DNA of 64,000 nt, from the NCBI RefSeq assembly GCF_000266945.1, contig NC_018025.1, forward strand, positions 2,356,001-2,420,000, in the 5' to 3' direction. The position numbers were made by a program, and so were the translations under genes. Source of the stretch: Desulfomonile tiedjei DSM 6799 (GTDB lineage: Bacteria; Desulfobacterota; Desulfomonilia; Desulfomonilales; Desulfomonilaceae). Positions within the stretch are counted from its first letter, which is position 1. Each line of letters begins with the position of its first letter. Below the pieces are notes generated by a model. The model worked only from the letters and a program-made list of their open reading frames with translations, was not told the DNA's origin and made no database searches. Below, in pieces: positions 46,693 to 55,475 of this stretch.

Positions 46693-47444
46693 CGGACTTC
46701 CTCCCCAAGGTAAGCAGTAATGACCTCGGGATTGTTCCGAATCTCCTCAGGCGGTCCCTCGGCCAGAAGTCTCCCCAACTGCAAAACTCGAACGATCTGG
46801 GCTATACCGAAAACGATATCCATATCGTGCTCGATGAAGATCAAAGTGAGATTGAACTCTTCCCATAATCGCTTGATCAGATCTCGTGTGAGTTGTCTTT
46901 CGTCGGGAGACATTCCCGCAGTAGGTTCATCGAGAAGCAGAAGCTGAGGTTCCAGGCCGAGAGCGATGCCTATATCCAGGAGTTTTTGATCTCCATGAGC
47001 CAACTCGAAAGCCGGTCTTTCAGCGTGTTTCGCCAGCCCCAGGCTTTCAAGGATGAAATAGGCCTGATCGGTTGCTTCTTTGAATCTCGCCACATTCCTG
47101 AAGGGATTCAGCACTTCTTTTCGTCTTGATAAACAGGAGATCCTCACGTTTTCGAGAACCGATTCTTCCGGAAATATGGAAGTGATCTGGAACGAACGTC
47201 CCATGCCGCGAGCAACAATCTCCTGGGGACGTAGACCGGTTATCTGTTCATTCTTGAAGAGTATCCTCCCCTTGTCGGGAAGAAGGTTGCCCGTGATCTG
47301 ATTGAACAGTGTCGTTTTGCCTGCTCCGTTCGGCCCGATGATTGCCGATATTTCGCCCGGCATTACCGAGAAGCTCACGTTGTACGTCACGGTCAAGCCG
47401 CCGAAGGATTTATCCAATTGGTCCAATACGAGCACCGGTTCCAT
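46689..47444 (-). CDS. livG: LIV-type ABC transporter ATPase LivG (system 2)
   Basis: A 251-residue ABC ATPase: GPNGAGKTTLFNQ, the signature-position AFELAHGDQKLLDIGIAL, Walker B LLLLDEPTAGMSPDE and IFIEHDMDIVFGIAQ. Only 2 bp separate it from livM. With its 4-nt overlap into livF this is a tightly coupled operon. Confidence 0.93.
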   Translation of the reverse strand: MEPVLVLDQLDKSFGGLTVTYNVSFSVMPGEISAIIGPNGAGKTTLFNQITGNLLPDKGRILFKNEQITGLRPQEIVARGMGRSFQITSIFPEESVLENVRISCLSRRKEVLNPFRNVARFKEATDQAYFILESLGLAKHAERPAFELAHGDQKLLDIGIALGLEPQLLLLDEPTAGMSPDERQLTRDLIKRLWEEFNLTLIFIEHDMDIVFGIAQIVRVLQLGRLLAEGPPEEIRNNPEVITAYLGEEVR

Positions 47445-47446
47445 GC

Positions 47447-48409
47447 TTAACCCCTATCGGCAACCATTCGGGACTGCAGTCTGGTTTTCAACGCCTGAAA
47501 CTCTCCCACCAAACCCCTCGGAAACAAGAGGACCATGGTCATCATGATCAAACCTATAATGAGAGGCCAGTATTCGGTTTTGGCACCGACAAATTCCTGT
47601 ATTACTATGAACACCGCGGTACCGATTAACGGTCCAAAGAATTGACCGATTCCCCCCAGGACGGACATGAGAATGACTTCGCCGGAAGTGGTCCAGTACA
47701 GCATATCGGTGTGAATGGAATTGTCGATTCCGGCCATGAGGCTCCCCGCGAGAGCTGAAAAGACCGATGATACCATGTAGATTCTGAGTTGCGAGTAACG
47801 GACACTCTGACCGATGAAGGATACCCTATTTGGGTTCTGGCGCACGCATCGTAAGAGCACACCCAGAGGCGAGAGCGATATACGTCTGAGAAGCCAAATA
47901 GATGCAATCACTATTACAAGAGTGACGTAGTAATAAGTCACTTTGTTGGACAAAATGCCAGGTGGGATAATCCCTTGAATTCCGTCATCTCCACCCGTGA
48001 ATTCATACCATCTGAACGTGATCTGCCAGACCAATTGCCCGAATGCCAGAGTGAGCACCGTGAAGAAAACACCGCTCACCCGGATGATCAAGAGCCCTAT
48101 GGCGAGCGACAAGATGGCCGCAGCAATCAACCCCAGACCGATACCGGGAACAAACCAGGCGTCGCCGACATGACGCACCATCAGACCGACAGCATATCCA
48201 CCGAGTCCGAAGTAGAGCGCTTGACCGAACGAAAGCATTCCCGTTACGCCCCAGAGCATGTTGAAAGCGACAGCAAACAATCCCCAAAGCAGAATGTGGC
48301 TCGCGAGCATCAAATGGTAACTGGAAGAGCCGATTATCGGAAGCGAACCGAAGATGACGAAAAGAATAGCCCAGAAGACGATTTCTTTGTAATTGTTCCT
48401 GATCTCCAT
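47447..48409 (-). CDS. livM: LIV-type ABC transporter permease LivM (system 2)
   Basis: A 320-residue polytopic permease with FNMLWGVTGMLSFGQALYFG and GGDDGIQGIIPPGIL, the LivM hallmarks. Three base pairs separate it from livH. It is clearly distinct in sequence from the system 1 permease, so the two systems are not a recent tandem duplication. Confidence 0.92.
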   Translation of the reverse strand: MEIRNNYKEIVFWAILFVIFGSLPIIGSSSYHLMLASHILLWGLFAVAFNMLWGVTGMLSFGQALYFGLGGYAVGLMVRHVGDAWFVPGIGLGLIAAAILSLAIGLLIIRVSGVFFTVLTLAFGQLVWQITFRWYEFTGGDDGIQGIIPPGILSNKVTYYYVTLVIVIASIWLLRRISLSPLGVLLRCVRQNPNRVSFIGQSVRYSQLRIYMVSSVFSALAGSLMAGIDNSIHTDMLYWTTSGEVILMSVLGGIGQFFGPLIGTAVFIVIQEFVGAKTEYWPLIIGLIMMTMVLLFPRGLVGEFQALKTRLQSRMVADRG

Positions 48410-48412
48410 GGA

Positions 48413-49300
48413 CTACACCTTTCTCACACTTCGAGGAGCGAAGAGGCCCTCAGGCTTGAATATCAGAGTGAGCACCATGACAACATAGCTGACCACAGAA
48501 GCCCATTCGGGAACAAAAACCACCGCAAACGCAATGACTTCGCCCAGGATTAAGGCGCCGAACCATGCGCCCCAGAAATTCCCCATTCCTCCGATAACCA
48601 CTACAATGAGTGAATCGATAATTACCTCTATTCCTGCCCCCGGAGTAACGGAACGAAGAGGCGCCGCAAGAGCTCCTGCAAAACCTCCCAGCATGGTGGC
48701 AATTCCGAATACCAGCGTCATGGTAAGCGGAACGTTCACGCCCATGGCGTTCATCATCTCTCTATCCAATGCAGTCGCTCTTGCTATCCTTCCAGGACGA
48801 GTTCGTCCAAGGATGAACCACGCAACAACAACCAGTACGAATCCGATGCCAATGATTGCAAGATTGTAAGAGGGTAGGGTGATCCCGAAAAGCTCTACCG
48901 ATCCTCTCAATCCTTCGGGTCTCAGAATGGTCTTGTACTCGGTCCCCCAGATGATTTTTACGAGATCGTCTATAACAAGTATGAATGAATACGTCAGGAG
49001 TATCTGAAAGCCGCCTTCTTCTGCACGGCCGTAAATCCTCCGAAGAAAGAGAGACTCCGCAATCATCCCGGCAACCCCGGCCCCGATTCCTGCCGCTAGC
49101 GTTGCCAGCCAGAAATTGGCACTGTATGCGGCAATAGTCTGATATGCCAAATAAGCGCCAAGCATGTAGAAAGAACCATGAGCAAAGTTGAAGACGTTAC
49201 CCACACCGAATATGAGAGTGAGGCCGCTTGCCACGAGAAAGAGGAGAGTGGCCAGACTCAGCCCGCTGATTAACTGTACCGCCAAGAATGAGAGGTCCAT
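48413..49300 (-). CDS. livH: LIV-type ABC transporter permease LivH (system 2)
   Basis: A 295-residue permease: LFLVASGLTLIFGVGNVFNF then AHGSFYMLGAYLAYQ, and VVVIGGMGNFWGAWFGALIL. It follows the binding-protein gene by 70 bp on the same strand and forms the membrane channel with LivM. Confidence 0.92.
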   Translation of the reverse strand: MDLSFLAVQLISGLSLATLLFLVASGLTLIFGVGNVFNFAHGSFYMLGAYLAYQTIAAYSANFWLATLAAGIGAGVAGMIAESLFLRRIYGRAEEGGFQILLTYSFILVIDDLVKIIWGTEYKTILRPEGLRGSVELFGITLPSYNLAIIGIGFVLVVVAWFILGRTRPGRIARATALDREMMNAMGVNVPLTMTLVFGIATMLGGFAGALAAPLRSVTPGAGIEVIIDSLIVVVIGGMGNFWGAWFGALILGEVIAFAVVFVPEWASVVSYVVMVLTLIFKPEGLFAPRSVRKV

Positions 49301-49370
49301 TGCGACCTGTCTCCTGTGGTGAACCGAGCAGCCGCAATGGAGCGGCTGCCGTTGGAACTAAGTTCGGACT

Positions 49371-50624
49371 TTATTTCTTCTGTTTCGACTCGATGTATTC
49401 TTTGGGCGGCAGCAGGTCTTCCGCTTTGTAGATTTTCCATTCGCCGAGCATCCGCTTTGCCGGTGGGAACTGGTCGTTTGCAACCGTGACCCCGACTGCT
49501 TGCACCTGAACGATCTGGTGTGTTGCAGGATCAATGTAGGAAGTGAACCCTTCAGGATCTTCAGGGAGTTGGATCTTCATTCCTTCGAGTGCTTTAACCA
49601 GTTTATCGGCATCATCGGGATTTCCGACTTTTTCTACCGCCTGGGCGATGGCAAGGATTCCTGCGTATGCACCCTCGGCTGCATAGGTGGGATAACGGCC
49701 GGTTTTCTTGAAGAACTTTTGGACGTATTCTTTGTTCGCGGCAGTATCGGGCCAGTTATTGTGATGTCGGGCGCTCAAGACCAGCCCAAGAGGCAATTCA
49801 GCTCCTGTGGCGCTCATGACCTCGTAATTGCCTCCCGCATCCGGTGAACAGAACAGTGTCTTCTCAAAAAGCCCGTACGGGGTAGCTTGTTTGATGAAGG
49901 CAACAGAGTCTCCGCCCCACAAGCCGGATATCAGAACATCAGGTTTATCCTTGATAATTGAAGTAATAAAGGGTGTATAATCCGGAGCGAACAGTTTCGG
50001 CCAGTATTCTCCGACGATTTTGTATTTCACACCGAATCTGTCGAGGTTGTACTTGAGTTCGTTCCACTGGTCATGCCCATATGCATAGTCAGGACCGACA
50101 TACGCTATGGTCGTCCAGGGTTTCGTCTGGGCAAGCTCTTTGAGATACAGGGCGCCTGCTGCCATGGACTGAAACGTGTTATTGGAAACACGGAAATAAT
50201 AGGGCTGAAACTTGTCAACCGTAAGCTGGGTGGAGGCGTGGTCGGTTCCGATGAATATTTTCTTGTTTTGTTTGGAGACCTCGGTAAGTGCGAGTCCCAC
50301 TGCAGAGCTTACGACTCCGAACAGGAAGTGGACCTTGTCTTCATCGATGTAACGTTTTGCAATACGAACAGCATCGGCAGGCTTTGCTTTGCTGTCGGTG
50401 TTGATGAATTCCAGCTTGTAACCTGCGACCCCTCCTTTGGCGTTGATCTCCTCCACCGCCATTTCAGCGGCATCCACGGAGTCGAGACCGTACAAACCGG
50501 CCCGTCCCGTCATGGGAAACAGGGAGCCGATCTTAACAATCTTTTCCTGCGCCTGTGCGAACGGCACGAGAATGAAAGCCAACACGGCCACCAGTACGAT
50601 CCCCAGAAACCTGTGCTTGCGCAT
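49371..50624 (-). CDS. LIV-type substrate-binding protein (system 2)
   Basis: A 417-residue periplasmic binding protein. A Sec signal peptide (FLGIVLVAVLAFILVPFAQA) is followed by the peripla_BP_6 fold: IGSLFPMTGRAGLYGLDSVD, AAEMAVEEINAKGGVAGYKL, HFLFGVVSSAVGLALTEV. GGGAGG precedes the ATG at 50624. It lies about 200 bp after the acyl-CoA synthetase gene. Its ligand is probably the compound degraded by the neighbouring enzymes. Confidence 0.92.
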   Translation of the reverse strand: MRKHRFLGIVLVAVLAFILVPFAQAQEKIVKIGSLFPMTGRAGLYGLDSVDAAEMAVEEINAKGGVAGYKLEFINTDSKAKPADAVRIAKRYIDEDKVHFLFGVVSSAVGLALTEVSKQNKKIFIGTDHASTQLTVDKFQPYYFRVSNNTFQSMAAGALYLKELAQTKPWTTIAYVGPDYAYGHDQWNELKYNLDRFGVKYKIVGEYWPKLFAPDYTPFITSIIKDKPDVLISGLWGGDSVAFIKQATPYGLFEKTLFCSPDAGGNYEVMSATGAELPLGLVLSARHHNNWPDTAANKEYVQKFFKKTGRYPTYAAEGAYAGILAIAQAVEKVGNPDDADKLVKALEGMKIQLPEDPEGFTSYIDPATHQIVQVQAVGVTVANDQFPPAKRMLGEWKIYKAEDLLPPKEYIESKQKK

Positions 50625-50822
50625 GTTTTTACCTCCCCTTGAGACTAGAACATTTATGATTAGCCGTGCCGGATAACAGCGCACAGCCATAAAGCCGCTG
50701 CCGGTTTGTGACAGTTTCGGTCATGAAGTGGGCTCCCAACTCAGAGTCCGTGATTGCTGCTCACCAATACTGCTCGGCAACAACGTCACTTATACACACC
50801 GAGGGATACTTTATCCCCGGTA

Positions 50823-52493
50823 TCACTTTCTCAGTGCTCTCCTGAGGAATTTACCGGTTAAGGTTTTGGGAATTTCAGGAACGAACTCCACTACACGTGG
50901 ATACTTATATGCCGCCATTCGACTCTTGCAGAATATGACTATCTCTTCGGGGGTTACGGAAGTCTCAAATCCGGGTTTTAATGCCACGAACGCTTTGACC
51001 GTCTCTCCGCGGTATTCATCCGGAACGCCGATCACTGCTGTTTCCTTTACTCCGGGATGTTGATAGATGACGTCTTCCACGTCTCGAGGCCACACCTTGA
51101 ATCCTGACGCGATGATCAAATCCTTTTTTCTGTCTACCACGTAAAACCACCCGTTTTCGTCCATCTTGCCCACATCGCCGGTATAGAGCCATCCTTCCTT
51201 TATGGCATGGCTTGTCTCCTCAGGACGTTGCCAGTATCCGGCAATAATCATGGGGCCGCGGTTCACGATTTCGCCAATTTCGTTTGGTGAAAGCTCATGA
51301 AGGCAATCATCGGAATCGCAGATTTTCGAGACTGCATTGGGAACCGGGAGCCCCACAGATAGAGCGCCGGTGTCCGGGTCCACAGGGGCTTTCGTCCCGA
51401 GTGGCACAATATGAGACGGTGAACTGGTTTCCGTCATACCATACACATTGTGCAGATAACATCCTGTCAGTGCGTGGAACTGATCCACCTGTGCGCTGGA
51501 AACAGGTGCTCCGCCGCTGTACGCTTTACAGAAACTGGAAAGATCCCGTTGTCTGATTTCCGGAGTGTTCATCCACGCGATGTACACGGTTATGGAAGCT
51601 ACGGTCATAGTTGCTTTCCAGTGTTCGATAAGCCGAAGTGTCTCACGAGCATCAAACCTGTAAGAAAGGACAACCGGAATCCCCACCAGTGCTGCCACCG
51701 CAGTATGTGCCACTTCACCGGTAACATGGAACAGAGGCGCTACGCCGAGCACCACATCAGTGCTGTCCATGCGCATCATCATCTTGTAAACCCTGGCACT
51801 GAAGGCAATGTTTCCCTGCGTATTCATTGCACCTTTGGGCTGGCCGGTGGTTCCCGAGGTATAGGTGAGATATGCGACCGAATCGGGAGTCGATTGGTGA
51901 ACATCAACTCGTTTCCCTTTGTATTCGTCAAGGAGTTCCCTTAAATCGCGGCATCCCTGAACAGCACTCTTTGTGCAGCTCTTCAGTATCTCGGGTAGAG
52001 GCGAATCAGGATTCAGGAAGTCCAAAGCAGAGGTCGTTATGATGTTTTCAATTCGTGTGCCATTAAGAAAGGATAGATTCAGGTTTCTGGCGATTTCATC
52101 GAGAGTAAGGAAGATCTTCGCTCCGGAATCCATGCAGAAATAGGCAAGCTCGGTTTCCTTGTACATGGGGTTCACCGGAACCACAATGGCGCCGATCTTC
52201 CAGGCAGCATATGCTCCGATAAGGAATTGCGGAATATTCTGGAGATCCACAATGATACGATCTCCACTCCTGAGCCCCATGTCATGGAATGCCGCCGCAA
52301 GGCTGTCAGACCAGCCATCCACGTCGCCATAGGAAATCGCTTCATCGAAATAGAATATGGCTGGAGCTTCCGGAATGCGCTTGGCTGTTTTCAGGAAATC
52401 CCCGATAGCCGTGGCTGCCTCAGCATCAATATCGTGCGGAACCCAATCGGGGTACAAGCGTAACCAGGGGCGTTGCTGATAAATCGAATTCAT
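50823..52493 (-). CDS. AMP-forming acyl-CoA synthetase
   Basis: A 556-residue ANL-superfamily ligase: P-loop YTSGTTGQPKGAM, VYGMTETSSPSH, YTGDVGKMDENGWFYVVDRK with the hinge and the C-terminal catalytic Lys in PKTLTGKFLRR. It activates a carboxylic acid to its CoA ester at the cost of ATP to AMP. It is 44 bp downstream of the 4-hydroxybutyryl-CoA dehydratase gene, so 4-hydroxybutyrate (or a related 4-hydroxy acid) is the likely substrate. Direct sequence evidence for that choice is lacking. Confidence 0.92.
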   Translation of the reverse strand: MNSIYQQRPWLRLYPDWVPHDIDAEAATAIGDFLKTAKRIPEAPAIFYFDEAISYGDVDGWSDSLAAAFHDMGLRSGDRIIVDLQNIPQFLIGAYAAWKIGAIVVPVNPMYKETELAYFCMDSGAKIFLTLDEIARNLNLSFLNGTRIENIITTSALDFLNPDSPLPEILKSCTKSAVQGCRDLRELLDEYKGKRVDVHQSTPDSVAYLTYTSGTTGQPKGAMNTQGNIAFSARVYKMMMRMDSTDVVLGVAPLFHVTGEVAHTAVAALVGIPVVLSYRFDARETLRLIEHWKATMTVASITVYIAWMNTPEIRQRDLSSFCKAYSGGAPVSSAQVDQFHALTGCYLHNVYGMTETSSPSHIVPLGTKAPVDPDTGALSVGLPVPNAVSKICDSDDCLHELSPNEIGEIVNRGPMIIAGYWQRPEETSHAIKEGWLYTGDVGKMDENGWFYVVDRKKDLIIASGFKVWPRDVEDVIYQHPGVKETAVIGVPDEYRGETVKAFVALKPGFETSVTPEEIVIFCKSRMAAYKYPRVVEFVPEIPKTLTGKFLRRALRK

Positions 52494-52537
52494 GGAATCT
52501 CCTTCATCACGAAATCATGCTGCTACACAAGCGATTA

Positions 52538-53995
52538 TTACACCTGTGAAGGCTCGTCCTCGATCCCAGCGAGCTTCTTGGCCATCTTCTTCTTCATGTC
52601 GAGTTTGCTTAGCCTTCCGTACATGACTTTTTGCGTCTGCGGTGACCCTGCACCGTGCATGGATTCCACCAGCGCCGTACCGCCCGTCATATTCTCGATA
52701 AGTCTGAGAATGCGAATGCGGTTCTCTGTGGATACGCCGGGGACTCCAGCCAGATATTTCTCCACATATTTCCCGATTTCTTTACTCTTGAGATCGTTTT
52801 CAAACGGCATGGTAGCGAGGATTCCGCCGGCAACGTCATGTGCCAGGCGAGCGATTTCGTAAATGTGGCGAGTTACGTTCTGTTTCGTGCAATTGGCAAG
52901 GAGCGGATCAGGATAAAAAGCTCCACTGGGAGTTTTCCGACCCATTGCCGAACAGGAGATCGAGCCTGAATAAATCGTTTCGGTAAGGTGCATCATCTCA
53001 GCGAGTTTATCTTTGACGTGAGACGCCCCGGCAGAGCCCTGCATTTCCGCCGCAAGTGCCGTTGCACCGATAATGATGTCCGAGACTCCACCCTTGCAGC
53101 CACCGTAATTCTGACGATGAAGTGTGGCAAAACGCTCTACGAGTAACCCTGAAAACTCGTGCTCGCCGCACATGAACACTCTTTCCCACGGAACGAATAC
53201 ATTATCGAATACGATGAGAGTTTCGCCGCCCACGAGACCGAAGTCAGGGTTTCCTGCGTCCGTTCTGCCTCCAAACTTACGCTCGTCGTTCGTTTGCCTG
53301 CCGAAGATTTGAAGTACTCCAGGACTGCTCAGAGGCACTGCGCAGCAGAGCGCATAATCTTTGTCAGCCTCCCGCATCAACTGGGTGGGCATGATGAGGA
53401 TTTCGTGGCTATTGGCCGCTCCAGTCTGATGCGCCTTGTTACCGGATATGATGATACCGTCTTCTCTGCGTTCTACCACGTGAGTGAACAGATCCGGATC
53501 GGCCTGTTGGTGAGGAGGCTTGGAGCGATCGCCTTTAGTGTCGGTCATACCACCCACAACCATCTTGTTCGTGGATTGAATCATTTTAAGATATTCAGTA
53601 AATCTGGTATGATAACTCGTGCCGAACTTTTCGTCGATATCATAAGTGGTCATGTATGTTGCATTCAAGGCGTCCCACCCAACACAGCGCTGAAAACAAC
53701 TTCCGGTTTCGTGCGCTATGGCTCGCAAGAGTTGCACCTTCTTGATCAAGTCTTCGACCGTTTGATGAATATGGGTGAATCTGTTGATTCGTTCGCCGGT
53801 CAGATGGCTGACAGCAGTAGCAAGATCTTCAAATTCGGGTGCAAGAGCCATCTCGTACGTTTTTGATGCCGCATTGATATGAGGGATAAAAGCCGGGTGT
53901 GTGGTGATGTCCTGTACACGTTCTCCGTTATAATAGACTGTATGACCCTGCTCCTTGAGGCTTTTCACGTAATCGTCTTTAGTCCTGATCTGCAT
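52538..53995 (-). CDS. abfD: 4-Hydroxybutyryl-CoA dehydratase (AbfD-like)
   Basis: A 485-residue flavin and [4Fe-4S] enzyme of the HpaB superfamily that dehydrates 4-hydroxybutyryl-CoA towards crotonyl-CoA by a radical route. The cluster ligands are present and at the expected places: Cys100 and Cys104 (GSCFQRCVGWDAL), His293 and Cys300 (TLHRQNYGGCKGG). That His-x6-Cys spacing separates the dehydratase from plain 4-hydroxyphenylacetate monooxygenases. The ATG at 53995 has AAAGGAAAG upstream. It overlaps a Cys-rich small gene by 17 nt. Oxygen sensitivity of the family fits an anaerobe. Another acyl-CoA as substrate is possible. Confidence 0.88.
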   Translation of the reverse strand: MQIRTKDDYVKSLKEQGHTVYYNGERVQDITTHPAFIPHINAASKTYEMALAPEFEDLATAVSHLTGERINRFTHIHQTVEDLIKKVQLLRAIAHETGSCFQRCVGWDALNATYMTTYDIDEKFGTSYHTRFTEYLKMIQSTNKMVVGGMTDTKGDRSKPPHQQADPDLFTHVVERREDGIIISGNKAHQTGAANSHEILIMPTQLMREADKDYALCCAVPLSSPGVLQIFGRQTNDERKFGGRTDAGNPDFGLVGGETLIVFDNVFVPWERVFMCGEHEFSGLLVERFATLHRQNYGGCKGGVSDIIIGATALAAEMQGSAGASHVKDKLAEMMHLTETIYSGSISCSAMGRKTPSGAFYPDPLLANCTKQNVTRHIYEIARLAHDVAGGILATMPFENDLKSKEIGKYVEKYLAGVPGVSTENRIRILRLIENMTGGTALVESMHGAGSPQTQKVMYGRLSKLDMKKKMAKKLAGIEDEPSQV

Positions 53996-54260
53996 TGTTC
54001 TTTCCTTTTTCCAAGAGTCGAGCCACCACACGGTCCGGGGAGGGCTCATGATGTGTCACAATCAGCAAAGAGGCATGTACCATTTCCGATGCCGGACAGG
54101 CTTTTTCACATCCGCATACCAGCAGAATCGCCTCATAACCAAATTCAGCGGGTGTCAGCCACTGGATCGAATCCGCTGCAATCTCCTTGACTTGTCGAAC
54201 AAGCTCAATGCGGTCGTACGTCGGATCACAGCCACCGCAAAACTTCAGTGCCACTTTCAT
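53979..54260 (-). CDS. Cys-rich small protein coupled to the dehydratase
   Basis: A 93-residue protein of unknown function. It opens with VALKFCGGCDPTYDRIELVR and later has LLVCGCEKACPASEM, i.e. two short Cys motifs (CGGC; CGC-x3-C) that could bind a metal cluster. It lies first in the dehydratase unit, with its stop inside the dehydratase start, implying equal amounts of both. I do not know a named family with certainty. A role in dehydratase cluster supply or activation is a guess. Confidence 0.7.
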   Translation of the reverse strand: MKVALKFCGGCDPTYDRIELVRQVKEIAADSIQWLTPAEFGYEAILLVCGCEKACPASEMVHASLLIVTHHEPSPDRVVARLLEKGKNNADQD

Positions 54261-54307
54261 ACGTTTGTTCGGTTATCCCAATGGATGCCCGGCTAATCGT
54301 CCTGACA

Positions 54308-54850
54308 TTACCAACTGGGAGGATGGTTTACCCACACAACCTGAGCTTCCTGATCGCCAGCGTTTCGGAATCTGTGATTCCTGGTGGAGTGAAAGTAAAA
54401 ACAGTCACCTTCGCGCAACTGATACGTTGTATTATCAACAGTCAGTTCCAGACTGCCCTTAATAACCAGGCCGAATTCTTCTCCAGGGTGCGAATAATCG
54501 CCTTCAGAGCCACCGCCGGGTGCGACGATTGCTAATCTGGCATCCATTTTCTTATCAGGAGCTTGTAAGACGAGTATTTCGATGAGCATTTTCGAGCCCG
54601 GAAATGCGACTCGAGCACGTTTTTCCTTACGAACGATTATATCGCCGTCAGCAGATTCACCGAAGAGGTCAACTATAGTTTTTCCGAGAGCATCAACGAT
54701 TTTTTTGAGGCGGGATACGGAGGGGTCTAATCTATCGTTTTCCACCATAGACAGATATGAGGCAGTACAACCAATACGATCCGCAAGCTGTTTTAAGGAC
54801 AGTCCTTGCGATTTACGCAATGATCTGATTTTGGTTCCGAGGGATTCCAT
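54308..54850 (-). CDS. XRE-cupin transcriptional regulator
   Basis: A 180-residue regulator: N-terminal XRE helix-turn-helix (IRSLRKSQGLSLKQLADRIG, TASYLSMVENDRLDPSVSRL) and C-terminal cupin (EDYSHPGEEFGLVIKG-type: YSHPGEEFGLVIKGSLELTV, REGDCFYFHSTRNHRFRNAG). Cupins of this group bind a small ligand or metal. It lies 47 bp upstream of the Cys-rich gene and dehydratase, same strand, and is the probable regulator of that catabolic unit. Confidence 0.9.
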   Translation of the reverse strand: MESLGTKIRSLRKSQGLSLKQLADRIGCTASYLSMVENDRLDPSVSRLKKIVDALGKTIVDLFGESADGDIIVRKEKRARVAFPGSKMLIEILVLQAPDKKMDARLAIVAPGGGSEGDYSHPGEEFGLVIKGSLELTVDNTTYQLREGDCFYFHSTRNHRFRNAGDQEAQVVWVNHPPSW

Positions 54851-55191
54851 AGGCCACGAGAGGTTCAGTATTTTAGTACGAGATTAATCCAGAGTTCACT
54901 CATAAGTCAAGCACAATCTTGCATGGTTTAAAACCATGTTTTGGCACTCCTGCTATAAAATTTACGTAAGAAAGAAGACGATTTACTGAAATTGGGCTCT
55001 GATTTTTCAGTTTGCTGAAGTACAACAATATTCTATCCACAGATTCACTTGCAGGTACTTCTCGAGGGGCGGATACGAGACGGGGGCACCGGGGCCGATC
55101 CGTCTCGTTCGTAAAGATTGAGAGGCCGCTTCGGGACTATAGAGATTGCCAAAGAAATTCTGTCGTTTGCCCCATGCTCCAATACAAATAC

Positions 55192-55320
55192 TAGTGGGCA
55201 CCGGCGTCCCTGCCAGTGCATTATGGCGATATCATTGATCATGCAGAAAATGTGCCGGCACGGAGGCACGGCACCCACCAATATTCCTAATCTTCAATCG
55301 GACACTCATTTTGGTAACTG
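55192..55320 (+). repeat. Dispersed GC-rich palindromic repeat, copy 4
   Basis: CACCGGCGTCCCTGCCAGTG, an AT-rich spacer with GATATCATTGATC, then GCCGGCACGGAGGCACGGCA and CACCCACCAATATTCC, and the trailing AATCGGACACTCATTTTGG. The rest of 54851-55475 (between the XRE-cupin gene and the MdcA-like gene) shows no gene. Confidence 0.75.
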
Positions 55321-55475
55321 CTACAACTATGGACTTTACGGTCAAGATGATCTGTAGATCCATGAGCACTGACCTCTCTTCGCAGGTCAGTGGAGTAAGC
55401 ATCTTGAATGCAAGATAATATAATTACCGGCATCTCCTTCAGGCACTGGCTTCGCTTCAGGCTATTGCATGGCGG

